Shown here in pieces: positions 53,201 through 63,976 of a stretch of 64,000 nucleotides of DNA (the stretch's first letter is position 1; the number at the start of each line of letters is the position of its first letter). The notes beneath the pieces were generated by a model that did not search any database, was not told where the DNA came from, and was given only the letters and a program-made list of their open reading frames with translations. A program made the position numbers and the translations under genes. This DNA is from Streptomyces sp. NBC_01268 (GTDB taxonomy: Bacteria; Actinomycetota; Actinomycetes; Streptomycetales; Streptomycetaceae), in contig NZ_CP108454.1 of assembly GCF_036240795.1 (NCBI RefSeq), positions 3,162,001-3,226,000 of the forward strand, written 5' to 3'.

Positions 53201-55166
53201 CGCCGCCGTTGCCGGTGGGCGTGGGCATCCGCAGACCGAAGTCGTAGATCCAGGCGTGGGCGCGGTCGGCGCAGCGCAGCTCGTACGGGCGCTCGTCGGT
53301 CACCTCGACGCCGAGCCGGTTGAGCACCGGCAGGACGGCGGAGAGGGAGATCGGGTCGCCGGTCTTGTAGATCTTGAAGCGGCGCTCGCCGGCGCCGGAG
53401 GCGACGGGCTCGTACAGGGAGAGCGCGAAGTCCTTGTCGCTGTCGGCCAGGGCCTCCAGGTGGACCAGGTCGGACACGGCGGCGCGCGGCGAGTGGTCGG
53501 CCTTGTAGCCCTCGGGGAAGGCGTTGCCGTAGCGGCGGAGCAGCTCGGCGGCGCGCTCCTCGCCCAGCTCGGCGTTGAGCGCCTCGCCGAAGCCGTCGGC
53601 CCAGGAGCGGGCGGCGTCGGCCAGCCGGGCCTCGATGCGGTCGACGTCGGCCTCGGTGAGCTTGGCCAGTTCGGTGCCGGGCTCGACGCGGATGACGAAG
53701 TGGAGGCGGGACAGGATCGACTCGGTGTTCCAGGCCGTGAAGTCGACGCTGGCGCCCTGCAGCTCCTCCTTCAGGATGTCGATGATCCGCAGCCGGACGC
53801 GGGTGGTGTAGCGGTCCCGCGGCAGGTACACGAGGGCCGAGTAGTAGCGGCCGTACTCGTCCTGGCGCAGGTAGAGCCGCAGCCGCCGCCGCTCCTGCAG
53901 GTACAGGACGCTGGTGACGATGGAGCGCAGCTCGTCGGCCGGGGTCTGGAAGAGCTCGTCGCGCGGGTAGGTCTCCAGGATCTGGAGCAGGTCGCGCCCG
54001 TCGTGGCTGCTCGGCGAGAAGCCGGCGCCCTCCAGGACCTCCTGGACCTTGCGCTTGACGACCGGCACGCGGCGCACGGACTCGGTGTACGCGGCCGAGG
54101 AGAAGAGGCCGAGGAAGCGCCGCTCGCCGACGACGTTGCCGTCGGCGTCGAACTTCTTCACGCCGACGTAGTCGAGGTACGAGGGGCGGTGCACGGTCGC
54201 GCGGCTGTTGGCCTTCGTCAGGACCAGCAGCTTGTGCTCGCGCGCCTTGGCGCGGGCGTCGGCGGGCAGCCGGCTGAACGACGGCGAGACGGGGTGGGCG
54301 TGCGGGTCGTCGTCGCTGTGGTGCGGGTCGGCGCGCAGGATGCCGAGGCCGGTGCCGGGCACGGCGGACAGGGCGTCGCCGTTGACCAGCTCGTACTCGC
54401 GGTAGCCCAGGAAGGTGAAGTGGTCGTCCGAGAGCCAGCGCAGCAGCTCGCGGGCCTCTTCGACCTCGGTGGGCCGCAGGTCGGCGGGGGTCGGCTCGCC
54501 GGCCAGGGAGTCGGCGATGCGCAGCGCGGCCTCGCGCATCTTGTCCCAGTCCTCGACGGTCTCGCGGACGTCGGACAGGACGCGCAGCAGGTCGGCGGTG
54601 ATCTGCTTGAGGTCGGCCTTGTCGGTCTCGCGGTCGACCTCGACGTGGATCCAGGACTCGACGAGCGCGTCGTGCGGCAGGGCGCCCTTCGGCTTCTCGG
54701 TGAGCACCTCGATCAGCTTGCCGGCCACGTCGCGGCGGACGAGGACCTGCGGGTGGATGACGACGTGGATGCCGCGCCCCTGGCGGGACAGCTCGTTGGT
54801 CACGGAGTCCACGAGGAACGGCATGTCGTCGGTGACCACCTCGACGACGGAGTGACTGCAGGTCCAGCCGTTCTCCTCCACCGTCGGCGTGTGGACGCGG
54901 ACGCTCGCGGTGCCCTGGGGGCGGTTCTCCGCGAGGCGGTAGTGCGAGAGTGCGGCACCGAAGACGTCGACGGGGTCGCGGTCCGTCAGGTCTTCCGGCG
55001 CCGTGTGCAGGTAATAGCGCTGGAGGTAGTCGAGCAGGGTGTCGCGGTCCGGACGCTCCCCGTTCTCCGGCCCTGTCGGAAGTCGCCCCCCGACCGGGCT
55101 GTTCTCAGCTACCCGGGCGGCCCGATCGAGCAGCTCGGCCTTGGCTTCGTCCAGCTTGGTCTGCAT
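50208..55166 (-). CDS. gdh: NAD-specific glutamate dehydrogenase, large ~180 kDa type
   Basis: 1652 residues, the size of the S. clavuligerus/GDH-180 family. The start is the ATG at 55166 after AGAGGAC. The long N-terminal regulatory part (ACT-like segments such as [20 protein letters not shown] and [14 protein letters not shown]) precedes the catalytic core. Core blocks are [28 protein letters not shown] (substrate lysine) and the dinucleotide block [19 protein letters not shown]. A helical C-terminus follows. It oxidises glutamate to 2-oxoglutarate and ammonia, mainly catabolic. It is a single gene. Allosteric control by amino acids is known for this family. Confidence 0.96.
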   Translation of the reverse strand: [1652 protein letters not shown]

Positions 55167-55549
55167 GTCCTCTGACTCCTGTCGCGCGCCATTGCGTGAC
55201 GTCGGTGGAAGAAAGGGCACAACGCCACGACGCGGTGGTACCGGTCGAGGTCGACGTTATGCCGCGATGAGAGATGTCCGGGTGCATATCGGCCACTCGG
55301 GCCGTCGCGCCCGGACGGAAGGGATCGGCGAACGCACCGTCGGCCCGGTCGCTGTGGCGAGCCGGGCGGAAGCCGGGGGCTGCACTGCCCCCTCGGCGTA
55401 TCGCGCTGATCACGGGAAAAGCCTATCGCTGTTGCCCCCCGCGCCGTCATGGTCCTTATGTGTACAAAACCAGGGGGGGAAGTTTGACACTGTGGACAGC
55501 GACGAATGGTTACCCGGGGCATATCGACGAGAGCTCTCGGGGAGACGCA
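55167..55549. other. Divergent promoter region between gdh and the PfpI-like gene
   Basis: 383 bases without a gene. TTGACA at 55484-55489 is a good -35 for the rightward gene, but only a weak -10 (TGGTTA, 55507-55512) follows. The region is locally AT-richer (TTATGTGTACAAAA near 55456). No clear gdh promoter was recognised. Confidence 0.45.
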
Positions 55550-56107
55550 GTGGCGAAGATCTTGATCGTGACCGGGGACGCGGCGGAGTCGCTGGAGGTC
55601 ATGTACCCGTACCAGCGCCTCCTGGAGGAGGGGTACGAGGTCGACATCGCCGCCCCCGCGCGCAAACAGCTCCGCTTCGTGGTGCACGACTTCGAGCCGG
55701 GCTTCGACACGTACACCGAGAAGCCGGGCTACACCTGGCCCGCCGACCTGGCCTTCTCGGAGGTCGACCCGGGCTCGTACGTGGCCGTGGTCATCCCGGG
55801 CGGGCGGGCGCCGGAGTACCTGCGCAACGATCCGGAGCTGCGCAAGATCCTGAAGTCCTTCTTCGACGCGGACAAGCCGGTGGCCCAGATCTGCCACGGC
55901 CCCCTCCTGACCGCCGCGACCGGCAGCCTGGAGGGCCGCCAGGTGACCGCGTACCCGGCCCTGGAGCTCGACATGCAGGCCGCGGGCGCCACCTTCCAGG
56001 ACACGGCCGCCGTGGTGGACGGCACCCTCGTCTCCTCGCGCGCCTGGCCGGACCACCCGACCTGGATGAGGGAGTTCCTGAAGGTCCTGCGCGAGGCGAA
56101 GGCGTAG
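55550..56107 (+). CDS. DJ-1/PfpI family protein
   Basis: 185 residues from the GTG at 55550 with GGGGAG upstream. The nucleophile elbow AQICHGP (Cys115) is followed by LEGRQVTAYPALELDMQAAGA, and the acidic partner lies in VIPGGRAPEYLR. Members act as glyoxalase/deglycase-like enzymes or stress proteins, and some as proteases; activity cannot be chosen from sequence. It stands alone, divergent from gdh. Confidence 0.9.
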   Translation: MAKILIVTGDAAESLEVMYPYQRLLEEGYEVDIAAPARKQLRFVVHDFEPGFDTYTEKPGYTWPADLAFSEVDPGSYVAVVIPGGRAPEYLRNDPELRKILKSFFDADKPVAQICHGPLLTAATGSLEGRQVTAYPALELDMQAAGATFQDTAAVVDGTLVSSRAWPDHPTWMREFLKVLREAKA

Positions 56108-56174
56108 CGCGGTCTCCGGGGGAGGGCGGGCACGACCCCGCCTTCCCCCGGACTCCCGCCGGGGCCGAGCCGCC

Positions 56175-56846
56175 CTAGACCAGCTCCTCCGCCACGGCGA
56201 CCGCCTCGGCGAGCGAGTCGACCACCGGCACCCCCACGGCCTCCAGGCTGCGACGGCTGTGCGACCCCCCGGTGTAGAGCACGGCCCGCGCCCCCACGTG
56301 CAAGGCCGCCACGGCGTCGTCCGCCGCATCCCCGATGACGACGACCCGCTCCGCGGGCATCCCCTCCAGCGCCGCGAGGTGCCGCACCATGTGCCCGGAC
56401 TTGCCGTCCGTGGAGGTCCGGTCCACCCGCCCGTCGACCCGCAGGAACCGCTCCGCGATCCCGTGCCGCCGCACCAGCGGTACCAGCTCCTCGTGCGGTG
56501 CGAGCGACAGCAGCGACTGGGTGAACCCGGACGCCTGCCGGGCCGCCAGCAGCTCCGCGGCCCCGGCGGTGAGCCCGCAGTCCTCCGCCCGCTGCCAGTA
56601 GTGCCGGTGGAAGGCGCCGTCCATGACGGTCCACTCGTCAGCGGTGGGCAGCCGCCCCATCAGCCGCTCGTAGAACTTCGGCACCGGCACCGTGTACAGC
56701 TCGCGGTACTGCTCCAGGGTGATCTCGTCGAGTCCCAGCTCGGCGAAGGCCGCGTTGGTCGCCCCGATCACCGCCCCGATGTCGTCGAGCAGCGTGCCGT
56801 TCCAGTCCCAGACCAGGTGTTTTCCGTGCTTCTCGTGCTTCCCCAT
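56175..56846 (-). CDS. HAD-superfamily hydrolase, phosphoglycolate-phosphatase-like
   Basis: 223 residues. HAD motif I reads VWDWNGTLLDD (Asp14). The second acidic position is Asn16 instead of Asp, a variant that could slow or change phosphatase chemistry. Motif II LLSLAPHEEL, motif III Lys (DGKSGHMVRHL) and motif IV VVVIGDAADDAVAA are in place. The helical cap occupies residues ~20-90. It follows the DUF6912 gene by 26 bases on the same strand and is probably co-transcribed. Substrate unknown. Confidence 0.88.
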   Translation of the reverse strand: MGKHEKHGKHLVWDWNGTLLDDIGAVIGATNAAFAELGLDEITLEQYRELYTVPVPKFYERLMGRLPTADEWTVMDGAFHRHYWQRAEDCGLTAGAAELLAARQASGFTQSLLSLAPHEELVPLVRRHGIAERFLRVDGRVDRTSTDGKSGHMVRHLAALEGMPAERVVVIGDAADDAVAALHVGARAVLYTGGSHSRRSLEAVGVPVVDSLAEAVAVAEELV

Positions 56847-56872
56847 GGAGGCACACGGTACCGGTCGCCGGC

Positions 56873-57379
56873 TCAGCCGAGCAGGCCCGGAATCTCCTGC
56901 ACCCCGTACCAGAGCAGCTCGTGGTCCTCGGCGCCGTCCACGACGAACTGGGCGTCGTCGTCGCCCTGGTCCGCCGCTCCGAGCGCGTCCGCGGCGGCCG
57001 AGACGTCCGCCCGGGCGTCGTCGGCGTCGGCGTGCACGGCCGCGGCCTTGGCCAGCCGTACGGCTCCGGCGATCCGCACCTCGCCGAGCGCGCTCGCGTC
57101 GAGCCCCCGGTCGGGGTCGACGGCCGCGTCCTTGTCGGCGACGTCCACGGCGACGACGATCCGGCGCCGCGCGGCCTCGGGGTCACCGGCGAGCAGCCGC
57201 AGCGAGGCGGCGGCGGCGCGGTTGAGGGCCGCGTACTCCAGCTCCTCGATGTCGTCGGAGACGTACCACTCGCGCAGCGCGGGGGTGACGGCGTAGGCGG
57301 TGAGGGGCCCGGGGCCGAGCTCGCCCGCCTTGTGCGCCTGTGCGAGACCGGGAAGGGTCAGGGGGACGTAGACGCGCAT
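56873..57379 (-). CDS. DUF6912-like protein of unknown function
   Basis: 168 residues, soluble and without catalytic motifs I recognise. It opens MRVYVPLTLPGLAQAHKAGELG, has a conserved-looking LREWYVSDDIEELEYAALNRAA block and ends HELLWYGVQEIPGLLG. The family is widespread in actinobacteria and usually adjacent to a HAD phosphatase, as here, which suggests a joint role. The ATG has an in-range purine tract in the 279-base upstream gap. Confidence 0.75.
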   Translation of the reverse strand: MRVYVPLTLPGLAQAHKAGELGPGPLTAYAVTPALREWYVSDDIEELEYAALNRAAAASLRLLAGDPEAARRRIVVAVDVADKDAAVDPDRGLDASALGEVRIAGAVRLAKAAAVHADADDARADVSAAADALGAADQGDDDAQFVVDGAEDHELLWYGVQEIPGLLG

Positions 57380-57658
57380 GGCTGGCCGCTTTCGTAGTCG
57401 GAGACGCCCTCAGGATACGTGCGGAGTCCCCCTTCGGGGCCCCCGGCCCAGCCCCTCGCCCCGTCACCCCGGGAACCGCGCCCCTGTGACCCCGCAGGCC
57501 CCAGGGGCCCCCGCGTCACCCTGATAGGTGAACCTCCGCGCACGCCCGCACACGGGTGCGCGCCCCTTGCCCGGGCGGGCGCCGTCCCCGTACAAGATCC
57601 TCAAGTGGTTACCGACCGGTACGAGTCGGTGACCCAGCGCGAGGAACGGGGACCCGAG

Positions 57659-58117
57659 ATGACCACGCACACCTACCGCCACGCCCTCAGCCACACCCCC
57701 ACGCGCCCGGCCCGCGGCGGCGCGGGCCCCGCCGGCCCCGCCGGCCCCGCCGGCACCGGCCCGCGCGGCCGGGCGGGCACCGGGCCGCGCCGGATGCCGC
57801 CGCCACACGTCCTCTTCGCCGAGAAGCTGCTCGCCGTGCTCAGCGGGGAGCGCCCGGTGCACTGGATGCTCGGCCACACCATCGGCGAGGCGTACGAGCA
57901 GCTCGTCCGGCTCGCCCCGGGGACCCCGCTGCGCTCCTGCGGCCCCCGCCCCGTCCTGCGCCACTGCTCGGCCCGCCCGCCGGGCCCGGACGCCGTCGAG
58001 GCCTGCGCGACGATCGCGACCGGTGAGCGGGTCCGGGCCATGGCCTTCCGCCTGGAGCGCGGCCGGGACCGCCGCTGGCGCTGCGCCGCGGTGGAACTGG
58101 ACGGCCTGCCGGCGTAG
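57659..58117 (+). CDS. Rv3235-family protein
   Basis: 152 residues. A Pro/Gly/Arg-rich N-terminus (about 1-47), including GPAGPAGPAGTGPRG, precedes the conserved domain: HVLFAEKLLAVLSGERPVHWMLGHTIGEAYEQLV, then the ATIATGERVRAMAFRLE beta block. Rv3235-type genes commonly adjoin secA in actinobacteria, and here it converges on secA. No function is established. GGGGACCCGAG upstream is an acceptable ribosome binding site. Confidence 0.8.
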   Translation: MTTHTYRHALSHTPTRPARGGAGPAGPAGPAGTGPRGRAGTGPRRMPPPHVLFAEKLLAVLSGERPVHWMLGHTIGEAYEQLVRLAPGTPLRSCGPRPVLRHCSARPPGPDAVEACATIATGERVRAMAFRLERGRDRRWRCAAVELDGLPA

Positions 58118-58145
58118 CCGTGGACGACCGCGGCCGTGGACGACG

Positions 58146-58185
58146 CGGAGGGGCCGGCCACCGCACCCGGTGACCGGCCCCTCCG
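58146..58185. terminator. Hairpin between the Rv3235-like gene and secA
   Basis: A perfect 12-bp outer stem (CGGAGGGGCCGG / CCGGCCCCTCCG) plus inner CACC/GGTG pairing, 14 bases past the secA stop on the minus strand, separates convergent genes. Confidence 0.75.
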
Positions 58186-58199
58186 TCCTGCTCCGCCGC

Positions 58200-61007
<2,808 letters not shown>

Positions 61008-61258
61008 TGAGGCTGGTCTCCTTGCCGGTCGGGCCTGGCACTGGGTCTTGTCATGACTCGGGCGCGGGCACGGCAGGTGGTCCCCACCGCAACGGCCATC
61101 GTAAGCGAGACCGCCCTCGCGGAGGGAGGCCCGCTGTGCCGAAGCCCCGCTACCGCCCGTGAGACCTCCCGCAGAGAGAACGCACGAGGCCACCGGAAGG
61201 TGCCGCCCCTTACCGAAAAGTGTTCGCATCGGGCCGGGCGGGTCACCACAATTCCGTC

Positions 61259-61831
61259 ATGGAGCCCATCACCCTGACCACGGAACGCCTGCGCCTGCGC
61301 CATTTCACCCCCGAGGACGCCGAAGCGGTCCACGCCGCCTGCCAGAACCCCGCCATCCAGCGCTGGACCACCGTTCCCTCGCCGTACACCCGTCACGACG
61401 CCGAGTTCTTCGTCACCCGTCTGGTGCCCGAGGGCTGGAGCAACGACCGGGAGTACGCCTTCGCCGTCGAGCCGGTCCAGGGCGGGCCCCTGCTGGCCGC
61501 GACCAGTCTGAGCACCCGCGCGGAGGGCGTCCTGGAGGTCGGCTTCTGGCTGGCCGAGGAGCACCGCGGCCACGGCTACATGACCGAGAGCGTCCGCGCC
61601 CTCGCCCACTGGGCCTTCACCGCCCTCGGCTGTCACCGCCTGCTGTGGCGCGCCGAGGTCGGCAACGTCCCCTCCCGCGCGGTGGCCGAACGGGCCGGCT
61701 TCACCGTGGAGGGCGTCGAGCGGGCGGGCCTGGTCAACAAGGGCACGGCCCGCGACGCCTGGATCGGCTCGCTGCTCCCCTCCGACCTGGGCCTGCCCGC
61801 GAAGCTGCCGTACCTCCCGTACGGGGGCTGA
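61259..61831 (+). CDS. GNAT-family N-acetyltransferase, RimJ/RimL-like
   Basis: 190 residues. The start is the ATG at 61259; a frame upstream to 61220 is open but not family-like. The acetyl-CoA loop is VGFWLAEEHRGHGYMTESV, followed by VPSRAVAERAGFTVEGVERAG, both typical of RimJ/RimL-type enzymes that acetylate N-terminal amines or small molecules. It is divergent from secA and followed after 141 bases by the YcaQ-like gene. Substrate unknown. Confidence 0.88.
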   Translation: MEPITLTTERLRLRHFTPEDAEAVHAACQNPAIQRWTTVPSPYTRHDAEFFVTRLVPEGWSNDREYAFAVEPVQGGPLLAATSLSTRAEGVLEVGFWLAEEHRGHGYMTESVRALAHWAFTALGCHRLLWRAEVGNVPSRAVAERAGFTVEGVERAGLVNKGTARDAWIGSLLPSDLGLPAKLPYLPYGG

Positions 61832-61972
61832 CGAAGGCGGGTGACGAAGGCGGGGGCGGGCCGGGACCGGGCCGGGGCTGGTCCGGGGCCAAGGCCGCCG
61901 GCCGCTGGCCCCTGGCCGGGACCGGGACCGCGGCCGGGGCCGTTGTCGGTACCGCCCTCTAGGGTGCGGATC

Positions 61973-63136
61973 ATGACGACCGCCCCGCGCCCCGCCGCCG
62001 AACTGTCCGCCGACGACGCCCGCCGGATCGCCCTGCGGGCCCAGGGGTTCCTCGGCGCCCCCGACCGCCGGGCCGGGGTGCGCGGCGTGCTGCGTCACCT
62101 GGGGCAGGTCCAGCTGGACACCATCTCCGTGCTGGCCCGCTCGCACGAGCTCATCCCGTACGCGCGCCTGGGCGCCGTCGGCCGCCCGAAGGTCGAGGCG
62201 GCGTACTGGACCGAGGGCCACGCCTTCGAGTACTGGTCGCACGCCGCCTGCATCCTGCCGATCGAGGAGTGGCCGCTCTTCGCCTTCCGCCGCCGCGCCT
62301 ACCGCGACCGCCCGCACTGGGGGCACGAGCTGTCGGAAGGGGCGTACGAGGCCGTGATCCGGCAGCTGCGGGACGAGGGGCCGCTGACGGCGACCGAGCT
62401 CGGCGGCGCGAAGAACAAGGGCGAGTGGTGGGACTGGTCCGACGCGAAGATCGCCGTCGAGCGGGCGCTGATGTACGGCGAGGTGGTGGTCACCGAGCGG
62501 CGCGGCTGGAAGCGGGTCTACGACCTGGCCGAGCGCGCCGTCCCGCAGGCGCTGCTCCACGACGACCTGGACGACACGGAGTGCCTGCGGCGTCTGGTGC
62601 GGCAGGCGGGTGAGGCGCTGGGCGTCGGCACCCGCGCGGACATCGCCGACTACCACCGGATCAAGGGCGAGGCCTTCGACGCGGTGGTGGCGGACTCGGG
62701 GCTCGTCCCGGTGACGGTGGCGGGCTGGGGGAAGCCGGCCTGGGCGGATCCGGCGGCGCTGGCGAGCGAGCCGCGCGGGCGGCACCGGACGACGCTGCTG
62801 TCGCCCTTCGACTCGCTGATCTGGGAGCGGGCCCGCACCGAGCGCGTCTTCGGCTTCACGCACCGCTTGGAGGCGTACGTGCCGAAGCCGAAGCGGGTGT
62901 ACGGATACTTCGCCATGCCGGTGCTGTCCGGCGGCCGGCTGGTCGGCCGGGTGGACCCGGCCCGGGAGGGCCGGACGCTGGTCGCCCGGCAGGTGTCCCT
63001 GGAGGGCCCGAAGGCGGTGCCCGCGGTGGCGCGGGCGCTGCGCGAGGCGGCCGAGTGGGTGGGCTGCGACGCGGTGGCCGTGGAGCGCGTGGATCCTCCG
63101 GAACTCGCGGCAGAGCTCGTCAAGTCGCTCGGCTGA
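61973..63136 (+). CDS. YcaQ-like winged-helix protein (AlkZ/DNA glycosylase family)
   Basis: 387 residues. Family blocks: DDARRIALRAQGFLG, RHLGQVQLDTISVLARSHELIPYARLG, EYWSHAACILPIEEWPLF, KIAVERALMYGEVVVTERRGWKRVYDL and LLSPFDSLIWERART. This is the YcaQ/AlkZ fold of tandem winged helices. E. coli YcaQ excises DNA interstrand crosslinks, and AlkZ of Streptomyces sahachiroi gives self-resistance to azinomycin. There the catalytic motif is QxQ or QxD; this protein has QVQ within GQVQLDT (about residues 44-46), which fits the QxQ class. No crosslinker biosynthesis genes are nearby. Confidence 0.85.
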   Translation: MTTAPRPAAELSADDARRIALRAQGFLGAPDRRAGVRGVLRHLGQVQLDTISVLARSHELIPYARLGAVGRPKVEAAYWTEGHAFEYWSHAACILPIEEWPLFAFRRRAYRDRPHWGHELSEGAYEAVIRQLRDEGPLTATELGGAKNKGEWWDWSDAKIAVERALMYGEVVVTERRGWKRVYDLAERAVPQALLHDDLDDTECLRRLVRQAGEALGVGTRADIADYHRIKGEAFDAVVADSGLVPVTVAGWGKPAWADPAALASEPRGRHRTTLLSPFDSLIWERARTERVFGFTHRLEAYVPKPKRVYGYFAMPVLSGGRLVGRVDPAREGRTLVARQVSLEGPKAVPAVARALREAAEWVGCDAVAVERVDPPELAAELVKSLG

Positions 63137-63147
63137 GGAGGGCCGCC

Positions 63148-63218
63148 GGGGACCGGTCCGTGAGCGGTGACGGGGACCGGTCCGTCAGCCGGGACGGGGG
63201 CCGGGACTGCGGCCGGTC
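63148..63218. repeat. 24-bp direct repeats between the YcaQ-like and response-regulator genes
   Basis: Two adjacent near-identical 24-bp units (each starting GGGGACCGGTCCGT, at 63148 and 63172) and a third partial copy end at the response-regulator stop. GGACCGGTCC is itself palindromic. The region separates convergent genes. Confidence 0.65.
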
Positions 63219-63220
63219 CG

Positions 63221-63976
63221 TCAGCGGATCTCGAGGATCTTCTCCCGCATCGCGTAGACCACGGCCTCCATCCGGGAGTGCAGCTGGAGCTTCTCCAGGA
63301 TGTTCCGCACGTGGTTCTTCACGGTGTTCTCGGAGATGAACAACTGCTTGGCGATGTCCCGGTTGTTCATCCCGGTCGCGACCAGCTTGAGGACCTCCAG
63401 CTCGCGGTCGGTCAGCCGGGGCGCGGGCACCAGCCGGCGCTCGTCGGTGCGCTGGATCATCGACTTGAACTCGGTGAGCAGCTTCGACGCCATCGACGGG
63501 CTGATCTGCGACTGGCCGTCGGCGACGGCCCGGATCGCGGTGGCGACCTCGTCGGTGGAGATCTCCTTCAGGAGGTAGCCGGTCGCGCCCGCCTTGATCG
63601 CGTCGTAGAGGTCGGCCTCCTCGTCGCTGATCGTCAGCATGATGATCTTCGCGCTGGGGGCGACCTCCTTGATGGAGGTGCATGCCTCGATCCCGCCGCG
63701 CTTGGGCATCCGCACGTCCATCAGCACGATGTCGGGCAGCAGATCGGCCGCCTTGTCGACGGCCTCCGCCCCGTCCCCGGCCTCGCCGACGACCTGGATG
63801 TCCTCCTCCTGCGCGAGGACGATCTCCAGACCACGGCGGAAAAGGGCGTGATCGTCGACGACGAGGACCCGGATCGGCTCGTCGCGCGACGCGCCGATGG
63901 CCGAATCCGATCCCTCCGGATTCGCCGTTCCCAGAGTCTCTCGCCCGCCGTGCACCGGCCCGAAGCTGTCCGCCAT
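63221..63976 (-). CDS. NarL/FixJ-family response regulator
   Basis: 251 residues. The receiver domain (about 35-152) has the phosphoacceptor Asp87 in IVLMDVRMP, acidic DD at 41-42 and Lys in YLLKEIS. The LuxR-type HTH (about 187-243) is [24 protein letters not shown] with [16 protein letters not shown] ~34-residue disordered N-terminus precedes the receiver. GGGGGAGGAACG before the ATG supports the start. No histidine kinase is in the window; it may lie outside or be an unlinked partner. DegU-like by overall form; targets unknown. Confidence 0.93.
   Translation of the reverse strand: MADSFGPVHGGRETLGTANPEGSDSAIGASRDEPIRVLVVDDHALFRRGLEIVLAQEEDIQVVGEAGDGAEAVDKAADLLPDIVLMDVRMPKRGGIEACTSIKEVAPSAKIIMLTISDEEADLYDAIKAGATGYLLKEISTDEVATAIRAVADGQSQISPSMASKLLTEFKSMIQRTDERRLVPAPRLTDRELEVLKLVATGMNNRDIAKQLFISENTVKNHVRNILEKLQLHSRMEAVVYAMREKILEIR

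Noticed and set aside
48777..55175. A 2132-codon plus-strand open frame spanning gdh and the GT87 gene
   Set aside because: It overlaps a clear NAD-glutamate dehydrogenase on the other strand; its composition (Val, Gly, Asp, Leu-rich) is the mirror of that gene's codon bias.
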